64,000 bases of DNA from Streptomyces marianii (GTDB taxonomy: Bacteria; Actinomycetota; Actinomycetes; Streptomycetales; Streptomycetaceae). The DNA lies in the NCBI RefSeq assembly GCF_005795905.1, contig NZ_VAWE01000001.1, forward strand, positions 5,817,001 through 5,881,000, read 5' to 3'. Positions 48,605 through 56,999 of the stretch are shown here, piece after piece (position 1 is the stretch's first letter; each line of letters opens with the position of its first letter). The translations under genes were made by a program, and so were the position numbers. The notes beneath the pieces were generated by a model, which did no database searches, was not told where the DNA came from, and saw only the letters and a list, made by a program, of their open reading frames with translations.

Positions 48605-50101
48605 ATGGCCAAAGTCATCGACCTGCTGTGCGGCGCAGGAGGCAGCAGCACCGGGCTTGTCGAAGCCGGGTACGAACTGATCCTCGGGATCAACCACTGG
48701 CAACTCGCGATCGACACGCACGCCGCCAACCACCGCAACGCGGACCACGCCTGCATCGACATCTCCGGATTCCCGATGCGCTATCTGCCCAACGCCGACG
48801 TCCTGTGGGCGTCGGTCATCTGCACGGAGATCAGTCCCGCGGGCGGGCGGCGGCGCGAGACCCACCAGATGGATCTGCTTGACCTCATCGAGGAGGGCGA
48901 CGACTGGGAGGCCCTGACCAAGGACGCCTTCGAGCGGACCCGGGTCACAGGCTGGTGCGTCGTCCGGGCAGCCGAGGCCAAGCGGTTCAAGGCCATCGTC
49001 GTGGAGAACGTCGTCGAGTTCGGTCTCGACTGGATCTTGTTCCCGAAGTGGCTCGAAGCGATGGAACTGCTCGGCTACCAGTACCAGATCGTGTGCGTCA
49101 GCAGTGCCCACATTGGCGACGACGTCAACCTGCGCGCACCGCAGTGGCGCGACCGGATGTACGTGGTCTTCACCCTCAAGACCATGCGGAAGCCGGACCT
49201 GGAGCCCAGGCCCCTCGCGCCGTGCGTGGACTGCGGCGAGGACGTGCACGCTGTTCAGTCGTGGAACGTGGCGGGCGTACGGATCGGGAAGTACCGGCGC
49301 GACTACATCTACCGCTGCCCCAACAGCCGTTGCCGCCACGCCATGGTCGAGCCGTATGTCCGACCGGCCAGCGACATCATCAACTGGGACGACCTCGGCA
49401 CACGCATCGGCGACCGCAAGAAGCCCCTCGTGGACACCACGATGGACCGCATCCGCGCGGGCCTCCTCAAGTTCCCCTACCGGCCCAGCTCGATCACTCT
49501 GACGCACGGCAAGGAGGGCGGCGACCGCGCGTACGCGGTTGAGGACCGGCCCCTGCCGACACGCACGGCCAAGCAGGGTGACGCCCTCCTGGTGCCGACC
49601 GGCGGCTCGTGGAACACCGACGCCGTTCCCGTCGACGTGCCGCTTCGTACTCGCACCACCCGCGAGAGCGAAGCACTCCTGACGGTGGACCCGTTCATCG
49701 TCGAGTTCCGCAACCACGCCACCGCCAGCCCCGCGGCCAATCCGCTGAGCGGAGTCACTGCGCAGGGCAACCATCACGGCCTGGTCACCCACGCCGGCCG
49801 TGTGCCGGAGCGGGCGAGGAACACCCTCGTCGTGCCGTACCGCAAGGCCGCAGTGAAGACGGCCGCCGAACCCGTCCACACCCTCTCCACCCGCGACTCG
49901 GCCGCCCTGGTCCGCTCCGCGCCGGACATCAACGACTGCTACTTCCGGATGCTCAAGCCCCGCGAACAGCTCGAAGGACAGCGGTTCCCGGCGAAGTACG
50001 TCGTCTACGGCAACCAGGCCGAACAGACCATGCAGGCAGGCAACGCGGTCTCCGTCAACGTCGCGCGGTGGATAGGCCAGCGATTGGAGCCCGTCCTGTG
50101 A
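48605..50101 (+). CDS. C5-cytosine methyltransferase-like protein, altered catalytic motif
   Basis: 498 residues. Motif I DLLCGAGGSSTGL, motif VI ENVVEF (~134-139), motif VIII RDRMYVVF and motif X QAGNAVSVNVARW are clear. Motif IV reads SVICTEISPAGG: the catalytic-position Cys (~73) is present but the usual Pro before it is Ile. A four-Cys zinc-ribbon insert (CVDCGEDV ... RCPNSRCRHAM) occupies the target-recognition region. It may methylate or otherwise modify phage DNA to evade restriction. Coupled to the WhiB-like gene by GTGA. Confidence 0.8.
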   Translation: MAKVIDLLCGAGGSSTGLVEAGYELILGINHWQLAIDTHAANHRNADHACIDISGFPMRYLPNADVLWASVICTEISPAGGRRRETHQMDLLDLIEEGDDWEALTKDAFERTRVTGWCVVRAAEAKRFKAIVVENVVEFGLDWILFPKWLEAMELLGYQYQIVCVSSAHIGDDVNLRAPQWRDRMYVVFTLKTMRKPDLEPRPLAPCVDCGEDVHAVQSWNVAGVRIGKYRRDYIYRCPNSRCRHAMVEPYVRPASDIINWDDLGTRIGDRKKPLVDTTMDRIRAGLLKFPYRPSSITLTHGKEGGDRAYAVEDRPLPTRTAKQGDALLVPTGGSWNTDAVPVDVPLRTRTTRESEALLTVDPFIVEFRNHATASPAANPLSGVTAQGNHHGLVTHAGRVPERARNTLVVPYRKAAVKTAAEPVHTLSTRDSAALVRSAPDINDCYFRMLKPREQLEGQRFPAKYVVYGNQAEQTMQAGNAVSVNVARWIGQRLEPVL

Positions 50102-50556
50102 CCGGATCTCGCAGTGCCCTCCCCGGCACACACGTCACCGACCACGCCCCCTGCTGGGGCGATCCCGACTTCGCCGTGGCCGACAACCGGTGGAAGACCG
50201 GTAAGGACCTGGTCGCCATCTGCGAACCCGTCCTCTACGTCTGCGGCGGCTGCCCCTACCGAGCTGCCTGCATCCGGCAGGTCCTGCCCGCCAAGAACGA
50301 CTTCGACGGCGTCTGCGGCGGCCGGATCTGGCTCAACGGCGTGATCGTTCACGCCCTGCCGGACGCCGACCCCTCGGAGCTGCCGCCGGCGGTCATCCGC
50401 AAGTCGTGCGGCACCGCCGCCGGGTCCCGCGCCCACCGCCGCGCCGTCGAGCAGCAGTGCCCCGACTGCCAGCCCTTCTACCAGCCCGGCCCCAACCCAC
50501 TCGACGCCGAGGACGAGCCGGACGCGCAGCAGCTCGAACTCCCAGACGTCGCCTGA
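50098..50556 (+). CDS. WhiB-like iron-sulfur regulator
   Basis: 152 residues from GTG overlapping the previous stop. C-W-G-D-P-D-F at Cys19, then Cys49-x2-Cys52-x5-Cys58 (VCGGCPYRAAC), the Wbl [4Fe-4S] ligand pattern, followed by GVCGGRIW where Wbl proteins have G-V-W-G-G. The C-terminus is basic, then acidic. Phage Wbl proteins can block or mimic host WhiB function, with the WhiB of mycobacteriophage TM4 as precedent. It may redirect host development or early transcription. Confidence 0.85.
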   Translation: MTGSRSALPGTHVTDHAPCWGDPDFAVADNRWKTGKDLVAICEPVLYVCGGCPYRAACIRQVLPAKNDFDGVCGGRIWLNGVIVHALPDADPSELPPAVIRKSCGTAAGSRAHRRAVEQQCPDCQPFYQPGPNPLDAEDEPDAQQLELPDVA

Positions 50557-50577
50557 TCCACCGAAGGAGTAGGACAG

Positions 50578-50952
50578 ATGAACAACCGATCGATGCGTGA
50601 ACTCCTCGGCCCCGTCGCGGCCGTGGCGCTCATCGCACAGCTCAACCCAGACCTGCCCGCGCCCGGCATCGAGTTCGCCGCCATCTTCTACGACGGCGTG
50701 GAGTACGGCATGGGCGTCCGGCTGCACATGCACCGGCCCCAAGAGGGCGTCTACGAGCGATGGGCGCACCTGATCGGCAGCAACGACCCGGACTCACATA
50801 CCAATCCGGCCACGACGGCCCAGGGCAACCTGTGCCGCCGCACCTACGGCAGCTACGCGGACATCCCCGTCGAGGCCGTCGCCTACGTGCCGCAGGCCGC
50901 GCCCCGAGCCGCCAACCACTGGGCGTTGGCACTCGGCGAGCCCGCCGCCTGA
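50578..50952 (+). CDS. Hypothetical protein, 124 aa
   Basis: Starts MNNRSMRELLGPVAAVALIAQLNPDLP after GAAGGAG; FAAIFYDGVEYGMGVRLHM strand region. No family recognised. Sits between the Wbl-like and HU genes. Confidence 0.55.
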   Translation: MNNRSMRELLGPVAAVALIAQLNPDLPAPGIEFAAIFYDGVEYGMGVRLHMHRPQEGVYERWAHLIGSNDPDSHTNPATTAQGNLCRRTYGSYADIPVEAVAYVPQAAPRAANHWALALGEPAA

Positions 50953-50991
50953 TCTCGGCCGCTTCCCACCCCAACCCACAGAAGGACAGCC

Positions 50992-51324
50992 ATGAACAAG
51001 AAGCTCCTCATCGAGGACGTCGCCGCCAAGATCGGCTCCCGGACCGTCGCCGCAGAGGCGGTGGAGGCCGTCTTCGACTCGATCGTCCGCGCGGTGGCCG
51101 AGGGGAAGCGGGTCAGCGTGACCGGCTTCGGCTCGATCGAACCCGTGGAGCGTCCGGCGCGACTCGCGCACAACCCGCAGACCGGAGAGCGGGTGAAGGT
51201 GGAGGCCACCCGGGCGGTCCGCTTCCGCCCCGGAGCGTCCTTCAAGGCCCTGGTCGACGGCACCAAGCCGCTCCCGGAAGAGGGCAGCGCCATCAAGAAG
51301 GCCCCGAAGACGCCTCGCACCTGA
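50992..51324 (+). CDS. HU-family DNA-binding protein
   Basis: 110 residues: MNKKLLIEDVAAKIG, VEAVFDSIVRAVAEGKRVSVTGFGSIEP, RPARLAHNPQTGERVKVEAT-x-AVRFRPG. The GFG and the NPQTGE/AVRFRPG beta-arm are diagnostic. A short C-terminal Lys/Pro tail is phage- or Streptomyces-like. It would bend DNA during replication, recombination or regulation. A hairpin follows. Confidence 0.92.
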   Translation: MNKKLLIEDVAAKIGSRTVAAEAVEAVFDSIVRAVAEGKRVSVTGFGSIEPVERPARLAHNPQTGERVKVEATRAVRFRPGASFKALVDGTKPLPEEGSAIKKAPKTPRT

Positions 51325-51337
51325 CCTGCACGCCGTT

Positions 51338-51363
51338 GCCGCCCCGGGAGGACCCGGGGCGGC
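51338..51363 (+). terminator. Hairpin after HU gene
   Basis: Perfect 11-bp stem GCCGCCCCGGG / CCCGGGGCGGC with loop AGGA, 14 bp after the HU stop. Confidence 0.65.
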
Positions 51364-51381
51364 CCGAACCCGGAGCGAACA

Positions 51382-52182
51382 GTGACCGCTCACGTCGTGC
51401 AGTTCAGCGGCGGCATCGGCAGCTTCGCAGCCGCCGTCCGCGTCGCCGAGAAGCACGGAACCGACGACCTCACCCTCCTCATCGCCGACACGGGCATTGA
51501 GGATCACGACCTGTGGAGATTCGCTGACGACACCAGCCGTCTGCTGGGGGTGCCGCTGACCAAGGTGGCGGACGGGCGCACGCCCTGGCAGGTGTTCCGA
51601 GACAAGAAGTTCCTGGGGAACGACCGACTCGCGCCATGCACCCGGGCGTTGAAGCAAATCCCGTGCCGCGCGTGGATGGAGGCGCACAGGGACCCCGCCC
51701 ACACGCTCGTGTACGTCGGAATCGAACCTACGGTGCGCGACAGGGCCCGCATACCCGCCATCGCCCGCGCCTGGAAGCCGTGGCGCACCCGCTTCCCCCT
51801 GTGCTCGAAGTGGGAACCGCCGCGCACCAAGAGCGAACTGCTCCAGGAGGCGCGCGCACTGGGCGTCGCTCCGCCGCGCCTGTACGAGCTGGGCTTCTCC
51901 CACAACAACTGCGGAGGGACATGCGTCCGGGCGGGGATGCGTCAGTGGAGGCACCTCCTCGAGGTCATGCCCGACCGGTACGCCTACGCCGAGGCGCAGG
52001 AAGAGGACCTGCGCCGGCTGCTGGGGCCCGTCACGATCCTCCGGCAGCGACGCAAGGGCGTCGCCCGCTCCCTGCCCCTGGCCGAGCTCCGGCGAGCGCA
52101 CCAGGTGGCGCCCATGCTGCCCGACGAACGAGAAGCGACCACTGTCGACCGCGACGAGCTGATGAACGAAGAGGTGTGCTGA
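51382..52182 (+). CDS. PAPS-reductase-like adenine nucleotide alpha hydrolase
   Basis: 266 residues (GTG after CGGAGCG). VQFSGGIGSFAAA is the PP-loop (SGG-x-x-S), with LLIADTGIEDHDLWRF, CTRALKQIPCRAW and NNCGGTCVRAG cysteine sites. This resembles phage PAPS-reductase/DndC-like proteins. A role in sulfur or nucleotide metabolism or in DNA sulfur modification is possible; no Dnd partners are visible. Confidence 0.75.
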   Translation: MTAHVVQFSGGIGSFAAAVRVAEKHGTDDLTLLIADTGIEDHDLWRFADDTSRLLGVPLTKVADGRTPWQVFRDKKFLGNDRLAPCTRALKQIPCRAWMEAHRDPAHTLVYVGIEPTVRDRARIPAIARAWKPWRTRFPLCSKWEPPRTKSELLQEARALGVAPPRLYELGFSHNNCGGTCVRAGMRQWRHLLEVMPDRYAYAEAQEEDLRRLLGPVTILRQRRKGVARSLPLAELRRAHQVAPMLPDEREATTVDRDELMNEEVC

Positions 52183-52616
52183 TGCACGAGGAGATAGCCG
52201 AGCGGGTCTGGGAAGCGGTCGGACGCTGGGTGGAGGGGCGGCGCGAAGAGTCCGTGCAGATCCTCGCCACGCTGTCGGAGACGCAGACGCCTTCGATGAT
52301 GTACGGGGTGGCCCTGGGCATCGCCACCGTCGCCAAGGCCGCGCTGACGAAGATGCACGGAAGCCATGGCCACGCCTGCTTCTGGGGGATCAGGACTGCT
52401 GACGGGTCGCGGCCGGAGGACACCGTCCCCCCGCATCATCTGTTCGCCGCACGCTTCATCGCCGCCTACCTCAACGACGACACGGACACCACGCTGGCTC
52501 TCTATGACGCCGCCTACAGGTCCGATGACCCGGACCTGTGGCCCGCGTGCATGCACACGCTCCTCGCCGCAACCGGGGAAGCCGTGATCGCGGCCACGCC
52601 GGGGGCTGATCGGTGA
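52182..52616 (+). CDS. Hypothetical protein, 144 aa
   Basis: TGATG overlap with the previous gene. Helical, with AERVWEAVGRWVEGRREESVQIL and HHLFAARFIAAYLNDDTDTTLALYD. No family recognised; co-translated with the PAPS-reductase-like gene and the next gene. Confidence 0.55.
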   Translation: MHEEIAERVWEAVGRWVEGRREESVQILATLSETQTPSMMYGVALGIATVAKAALTKMHGSHGHACFWGIRTADGSRPEDTVPPHHLFAARFIAAYLNDDTDTTLALYDAAYRSDDPDLWPACMHTLLAATGEAVIAATPGADR

Positions 52617-52957
52617 CCGGCGCCGCCACATACTCAGCGGACGGGCTGCGCGATGACGTCGCCGACCCGGCGACCTGGAGCGTCCGGGTATGCGCCCACC
52701 GCTGCTCGACGTGCATCTTCCGGTCGGGCAACCTCATGAACCTGGAGCCGGGCCGGGTCGCGGGCATGGTCAAGAAGGCCGTGGCCAACGAAGGGCACAT
52801 CGTCTGCCACAAGACGCTCGGCACGGACACGCCCGCCATCTGCGAGGGGTTCGCCAACCACCCCAGAGGGCGGGTGGCCTCCCTGGCACTTCGACTCGCC
52901 CGAGCCGGGGTGCTGAGGATCGTCCCCGTGAAGCCGGACCGGGAGAGCGGGTCGTGA
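52613..52957 (+). CDS. Cys-containing hypothetical protein, 114 aa
   Basis: GTGA overlap. RVCAHRCSTCIFRSGNLMN and HIVCHKTLGTDTPAICEGF hold Cys residues in a C-x3-C-x2-C arrangement plus two more, suggesting a metal or Fe-S site. Small Cys-rich proteins of this plan are frequent in actinophage early regions. Function unknown. Confidence 0.55.
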   Translation: MTGAATYSADGLRDDVADPATWSVRVCAHRCSTCIFRSGNLMNLEPGRVAGMVKKAVANEGHIVCHKTLGTDTPAICEGFANHPRGRVASLALRLARAGVLRIVPVKPDRESGS

Positions 52958-53178
52958 CCGGACTGCTCTGCGCGCTCGTCCTCCTCGGCTGGCTGGCCGG
53001 GGCCGTCATCCTGACTGCCTCCGTCACCGGGCTGCTGGCCGACGAACCGCTGCTGCGCCTGGCCGCGCAACTCATGCCCGTCGCTGTGGCGCTGTACCTC
53101 GCTGTCGTCATCGTCTTCTGGCCTGCGGCCGTCGCCGCCAGGGCCGTCGACGCGCTGGTGAACCGGGACCGCCCATGA
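52954..53178 (+). CDS. Small membrane protein, 74 aa
   Basis: GTGA overlap. Two transmembrane helices (LLCALVLLGWLAGAVILTAS and LAAQLMPVAVALYLAVVIVF) separated by a short loop, ending NRDRP. Function unknown. Confidence 0.5.
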   Translation: MTGLLCALVLLGWLAGAVILTASVTGLLADEPLLRLAAQLMPVAVALYLAVVIVFWPAAVAARAVDALVNRDRP

Positions 53179-53852
53179 CCCACATACGAACCGGCCGCAT
53201 CTTCGCGGCCTGCCACCCGCAGGACACCGGTCGCATCCGCATCGTGGAGTACGAAGAGGGGGACCCGCGCGCCCTGGTCGCCGACGCGGCCACCGGGCTT
53301 CGCCAGCGCCTCATCCTCGTGTCGAGCCTGCACCCCACGGCGGTCACCGGGACGGGAAGCAGACGCAAGAGCGGATACGCGCCCGAGGACGTGACCGCGG
53401 TGACCAAGCCGCCGGCGCGCGGAGAGGTTGCTGCTGAGACGACGGACTGGTTCGACGGGATGCCGGGGCGACGGTTCCGCGTGGCACTGCCCCCGCGGCT
53501 GCTGCTCCTCAACTCCAACCAGCGGCTCCACCATCACCGTCGCGCCGACATCACCAGAGTTCTGCGGCGCGCCGCCTGGGCGGCTTCGCGGGCAGTGCCG
53601 CATCTGGAGAGGGCTCACATCGTCGGCGTGCTGCACCCCGAGGACCGACAGCGACGCGACCCGGCCAACTGGTATCCCAGCTTCAAGGCGTGCGTGGACG
53701 GACTCGTGGACCAAGGAGTCCTGGACGACGACGACCACACGCGTGTCATCGGCCCGGACATGAGGATCGGGCACGTGGTCACCGGGTCCCGCCTCGTCCT
53801 TCACATCAGAGAGCTGGCCCCGCCGGAAACGCCCGCTGAGCTGCGGAAATAG
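53175..53852 (+). CDS. RusA-like Holliday-junction resolvase
   Basis: 225 residues, ATGA overlap. N-terminal extension (~90 residues) then FRVALPPRLLLLNSNQRLHHH, HIVGVLHPEDRQRRDPANWYPSFKACVDGLVDQGVLDDDDHTRV. The RRDPANW (Asp) and D-G-L-V-D-x-G-V-L-D-D-D segments are RusA active-site and fold signatures. It would resolve recombination and replication intermediates before packaging. Confidence 0.8.
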   Translation: MTHIRTGRIFAACHPQDTGRIRIVEYEEGDPRALVADAATGLRQRLILVSSLHPTAVTGTGSRRKSGYAPEDVTAVTKPPARGEVAAETTDWFDGMPGRRFRVALPPRLLLLNSNQRLHHHRRADITRVLRRAAWAASRAVPHLERAHIVGVLHPEDRQRRDPANWYPSFKACVDGLVDQGVLDDDDHTRVIGPDMRIGHVVTGSRLVLHIRELAPPETPAELRK

Positions 53853-53885
53853 TTCAACCCCTGACAACAAAATTCCCCCGAAATC

Positions 53886-53917
53886 TTGCAAACCCCCCTA
53901 ATGCATATAGAATAGAA
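53886..53917 (+). promoter_or_regulatory. Early promoter P3
   Basis: TTGCAA -35 (53886-53891), 16 bp, TAGAAT -10 (53908-53913), in the repeated 16-mer (53902-53917). Confidence 0.75.
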
Positions 53918-53948
53918 CCAGAACGAAGGGGGGAGCCCCACCCGAACT

Positions 53949-53990
53949 CCGCCCGGCGGCCGGTGACATGCAAACCCGGCCGCCGGGCGG
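53949..53990 (+). promoter_or_regulatory. Long hairpin in leader downstream of P3
   Basis: A perfect 15-bp stem (CCGCCCGGCGGCCGG / CCGGCCGCCGGGCGG, loop of 12) between P3 and the AAGGAGG site of the next gene. It may attenuate or protect the transcript. Confidence 0.65.
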
Positions 53991-54012
53991 ACCTACACCA
54001 AGGAGGACACGC

Positions 54013-54453
54013 GTGACACCGGTCGACCCCTGTCGGATCGCGGATCGTCAGGTCTGCCTGGCCACCCGCAATCTCTCACGCGCCGTACTGCGGCGCCTGA
54101 CGGTCACCGCAGCCGGGATCGAGCCGCGCATCAAGACGATCGTCGCCACCCAGTCCGGCGGACCCGGAAGCTACGCCCTGTGGCGCCTGCACGGCGACGA
54201 CGGGCGACTCCTCCTCCAGTTCGACCTGCTCAAGGAACCGGGGGCCGTGTGGGCCAGCCTCACCGGCGACGTGTCCTTCCTTGCCCGCCTGGCCGACCTT
54301 CGCACCCACCCGCCCGGCTACTTCTACGTCCACCCGCTGCCGGACCCCCGCGACATTGCCATCCCTCTGCCTTCCAACCCCCGGGGTCTCGCCCCGCGCA
54401 CGATTGGACCGCTCAACGCGACGGCCCTCGTCGTGGACTTCCCCGAGAGCTAA
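54013..54453 (+). CDS. Hypothetical protein, 146 aa
   Basis: GTG after AAGGAGGACAC. Beta-rich with YALWRLHGDDGRLLLQFDLL, VSFLARLADLRTHPPGYFYVHPLP and ATALVVDFPES. No recognised family. Driven by P3. Confidence 0.6.
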   Translation: MTPVDPCRIADRQVCLATRNLSRAVLRRLTVTAAGIEPRIKTIVATQSGGPGSYALWRLHGDDGRLLLQFDLLKEPGAVWASLTGDVSFLARLADLRTHPPGYFYVHPLPDPRDIAIPLPSNPRGLAPRTIGPLNATALVVDFPES

Positions 54454-54490
54454 CCCCCTTCCCCTGTCCTCAGCATGGGCGCACCGCTCC

Positions 54491-54519
54491 CCGAATGCAC
54501 ATAGAAAAGAAGCATTCGG
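54491..54519 (+). promoter_or_regulatory. Degenerate early promoter element inside inverted repeat
   Basis: TGCACATAGAAAAGAA (54496-54511) differs in two places from the early promoter core. It is framed by a perfect 8-bp inverted repeat CCGAATGC / GCATTCGG. It could be a repressed promoter or a regulatory hairpin. Confidence 0.45.
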
Positions 54520-54544
54520 CGATGCGCCCCGAACTGGAGATCCC

Positions 54545-54892
54545 ATGCCTGCCCGCCCCGAGCCGCCGGTCATCAATACGCCGGAACACCACTTCGGCGC
54601 GATGTTCCTGGTCATCGCCACCCGCCAGCCCGACGACGCGACGCTTCGCGCCGCCGCGAACCTCATCGACAGCGCCGCAACCGCGTCCTGGGCACTGCGG
54701 CCGGACAGCCTCGTGACGCTCGCCCAAGACCAGTACCGCCAGCTCCTGGACTACACCGCCGCGCCCCAGGTCCTCGACCTGGCTCTGTACCTCGGCGGCG
54801 ACAGGAAGCAGATCCGCACCCTCATGGATCACATCGGCCGAGAGATCGCCGAACTCCTCGTCCACTACCCGGCACCTCAGCCACGGGACTGA
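54545..54892 (+). CDS. Hypothetical protein, 115 aa
   Basis: Starts MPARPEPPVINTPEHHFGAMF. Helical, with LRAAANLIDSAATASWAL and LALYLGGDRKQIRTLMDHIG. No family recognised. Ribosome site is weak (CTGGAGATCCC). Confidence 0.5.
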   Translation: MPARPEPPVINTPEHHFGAMFLVIATRQPDDATLRAAANLIDSAATASWALRPDSLVTLAQDQYRQLLDYTAAPQVLDLALYLGGDRKQIRTLMDHIGREIAELLVHYPAPQPRD

Positions 54893-54926
54893 CCACCCGC
54901 CGACGCGATCACGAAGGAGAGACGCC

Positions 54927-55211
54927 GTGACCAGCTCGCCACAGCAGACGTGGTGGGTCATCTACCGCGAACCCAACCCCGCCGAAGTCGAGGTCGTAGC
55001 GGTCGAACCCCCGCCCGATGACGAAGCCGCCCACGACAGGCGGTGCGCCGAGCTGCAAGAAGCCCAACAGCACGCCTACGTCGTCACCGCGCCCGACGCG
55101 GACGCCGCTGGCGACATCGCCCTGCGCGTCTGGGCGGAAGAACTCGTCGCCAGCCCCGCGCGGTTGGCCGCCGCCAACGCCTACCTCGCCGCCAACGCCC
55201 GCACCGAATAG
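54927..55211 (+). CDS. Hypothetical protein, 94 aa
   Basis: GTG after AAGGAGAGACGCC. Acidic, with WWVIYREPNPAEVEVVAVE and AYVVTAPDADAAGDIALRVWAEELV. Function unknown. Confidence 0.55.
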   Translation: MTSSPQQTWWVIYREPNPAEVEVVAVEPPPDDEAAHDRRCAELQEAQQHAYVVTAPDADAAGDIALRVWAEELVASPARLAAANAYLAANARTE

Positions 55212-55223
55212 ACCCCTTGGAGA
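55211..55223 (+). repeat. Start-associated box, variant copy
   Basis: GACCCCTTGGAGA, one base different from the consensus, 5 bp before the ATG at 55229; the first base overlaps the previous stop. Confidence 0.6.
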
Positions 55224-55228
55224 TCAGC

Positions 55229-55828
55229 ATGCACACCATCGCGTCGGAGATCCTGTGCGCCGCCCTCGTGGCCCGTCTGGGCGTGCACCCCGTGGCCGCC
55301 GAGAGCGCCCTGCTCGCCACCCTTGAGTACTTCCACGCCCAGTCCCACGAGCCCGCCGTCGCTCGCGCCGGCTTCACGCCCGCCGAGTACATGCAGACCG
55401 CCATGCGGACGCCCCGCTTCAAGGCCACCCTCACCGCCAGCGCGCTCCTGGCCGACGGCCGGGAAGCCGACGCCCGCCTGAGCTGGGAGGCGTACGTGCA
55501 GCGGGAGATCGCCGTCGCAGAGCGAGCCCACCAGGCCGTTCCGCCGACCGCCCTCCTCGGCGACACCGACGCCATGCACCGCGTCGGACGACGTCTCGGT
55601 CTCAGCGACGAGCAGACCGACCAGTTCATCCCGGGCATCGTGCTCACGCTCGCCGCCGGATACCCGTACCGCGCGCCCGACCAGCAGCACCTGAGCCTCA
55701 CCGACATCCTCGCCCAGGTCGCCACCGAAGAACTGACCGAACTGCTCAGGCACACCGCCCTGTCGGCGGCGGGGCGCTCTGAGGAAGCCGCCGCCGCCCT
55801 GCGCCGCATGCAGCGCGGAGCACGCTGA
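55229..55828 (+). CDS. Hypothetical helical protein, 199 aa
   Basis: MHTIASEILCAALVARLGVHPVAA start; helical throughout with Glu/Ala-rich segments. No family recognised. Preceded by the box variant and followed by a long hairpin. Confidence 0.5.
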   Translation: MHTIASEILCAALVARLGVHPVAAESALLATLEYFHAQSHEPAVARAGFTPAEYMQTAMRTPRFKATLTASALLADGREADARLSWEAYVQREIAVAERAHQAVPPTALLGDTDAMHRVGRRLGLSDEQTDQFIPGIVLTLAAGYPYRAPDQQHLSLTDILAQVATEELTELLRHTALSAAGRSEEAAAALRRMQRGAR

Positions 55829-55834
55829 CCCCCC

Positions 55835-55871
55835 TGTGCGGCGGCCCGTGCAACGGGCGGGCCGCCGCACA
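55835..55871 (+). terminator. Hairpin after 199-aa gene
   Basis: Perfect 14-bp stem TGTGCGGCGGCCCG / CGGGCCGCCGCACA with a 9-nt loop, 6 bp after the stop. Confidence 0.65.
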
Positions 55872-55906
55872 GCCACGCCCCGACCATCACCGTCCTGGAG
55901 GACCGC

Positions 55907-56962
55907 ATGAGCCAGCTCGACCTGTTCGCCGACGCCGACGTTCCCGACGAACCCCCGTCCCCGCCCATCCCCGCGGCGACCCGCAGGTACCTCACCGACC
56001 TCCCGCCGGCGCCCGCCCCCGTCACCACCTCGCCCGAGGCCCGCCCCAAGCTGGCCACGGTCAAGCCCAGGCTGGGCCACTACCGCCCCTCGTTGAGCAA
56101 CCCGCACCAGACCGCCTTCGACATAGCCGAAGCCGTCAGCTACGCCTGGCACCACGCGCAAGGCGGGGCGAGCATCGAGATTCCCATGGGCGTGGTGGCC
56201 ACGCTCGCCCTGTGGCCCCTGCGCGGCCCGGACGCCTACCTCGCCGCCGACTGGTGGCTCAGCCTCGACGACGACCAGCTCCTCACAGCCTTCCGCGAGT
56301 GCTGGGCGCGCTGGTGGATCATGCGCCCGGACCTGATCGACCGAGCCACGCCACTGCACAAGTGGATCGAGGACGAGAAGCCCGGCCCGACACGCGCCCG
56401 CGCCGTCAGGGCAGTGGTGGAGGCCGCGCTCACCCGAGGGCTGCTCCACCTGACCAGCAGCGACGACGCGTACTCCCGTTCAACCACGGATGTGATGGGC
56501 GCCCTGCTGGCCATCATGCGGTCGAAGGGAGCCCACGACGCTCTCGCGGAGGTCCACACGCCTCCCGAGGTCGCCGAACTGATGGCGCGGATGCTGCTCG
56601 ATGACATGCCGCTCAAGCCGGGGATGAAGTTCGACGAGCCAGCGGGTGGAACCGGTGGGATGTACCGCGCGGCCGTCCAGGTCATGCGGGACAAGAACAT
56701 CGACCCCCACGAGTTCGGATGGTGCCTGACCGACATCGACGAACTCGCGGCGGCCGGTGCGGCCGTCAACGCCATCATCTGGGACCTCGGTCCGCACGTC
56801 CTGATCGCCTGCGGTGACACCCTGCACGACGGCGACGTGACGGCGAAAGCGGCCCAGCAGGCTCGCGAGGCCATCGAGCGGCGTGACGATCTGCATGCGC
56901 AGGCCGCCATCCTCGCGGCGATCCAGAAGGTCGAGGCGCTGGTGCGCGGAGTGGCTGCCTGA
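55907..56962 (+). CDS. N6-adenine methyltransferase-like protein, catalytic motif missing
   Basis: 351 residues. HTPPEVAELMARM and DEPAGGTGGMYRAA (motif I, ~243-256) are those of HsdM-type N6 methyltransferases; ACGDTLHDGDV follows. The expected NPPF/Y catalytic motif is not present: the sequence runs into a helical C-terminus instead. It may be inactive and act as a decoy or SAM-binding regulator, or use a divergent active site. Ribosome site CCTGGAGGACC. Confidence 0.7.
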   Translation: MSQLDLFADADVPDEPPSPPIPAATRRYLTDLPPAPAPVTTSPEARPKLATVKPRLGHYRPSLSNPHQTAFDIAEAVSYAWHHAQGGASIEIPMGVVATLALWPLRGPDAYLAADWWLSLDDDQLLTAFRECWARWWIMRPDLIDRATPLHKWIEDEKPGPTRARAVRAVVEAALTRGLLHLTSSDDAYSRSTTDVMGALLAIMRSKGAHDALAEVHTPPEVAELMARMLLDDMPLKPGMKFDEPAGGTGGMYRAAVQVMRDKNIDPHEFGWCLTDIDELAAAGAAVNAIIWDLGPHVLIACGDTLHDGDVTAKAAQQAREAIERRDDLHAQAAILAAIQKVEALVRGVAA

Positions 56963-56999
56963 CCAGGGCAGACGCCGCCGAAATCTCTTGTAGGAGATC

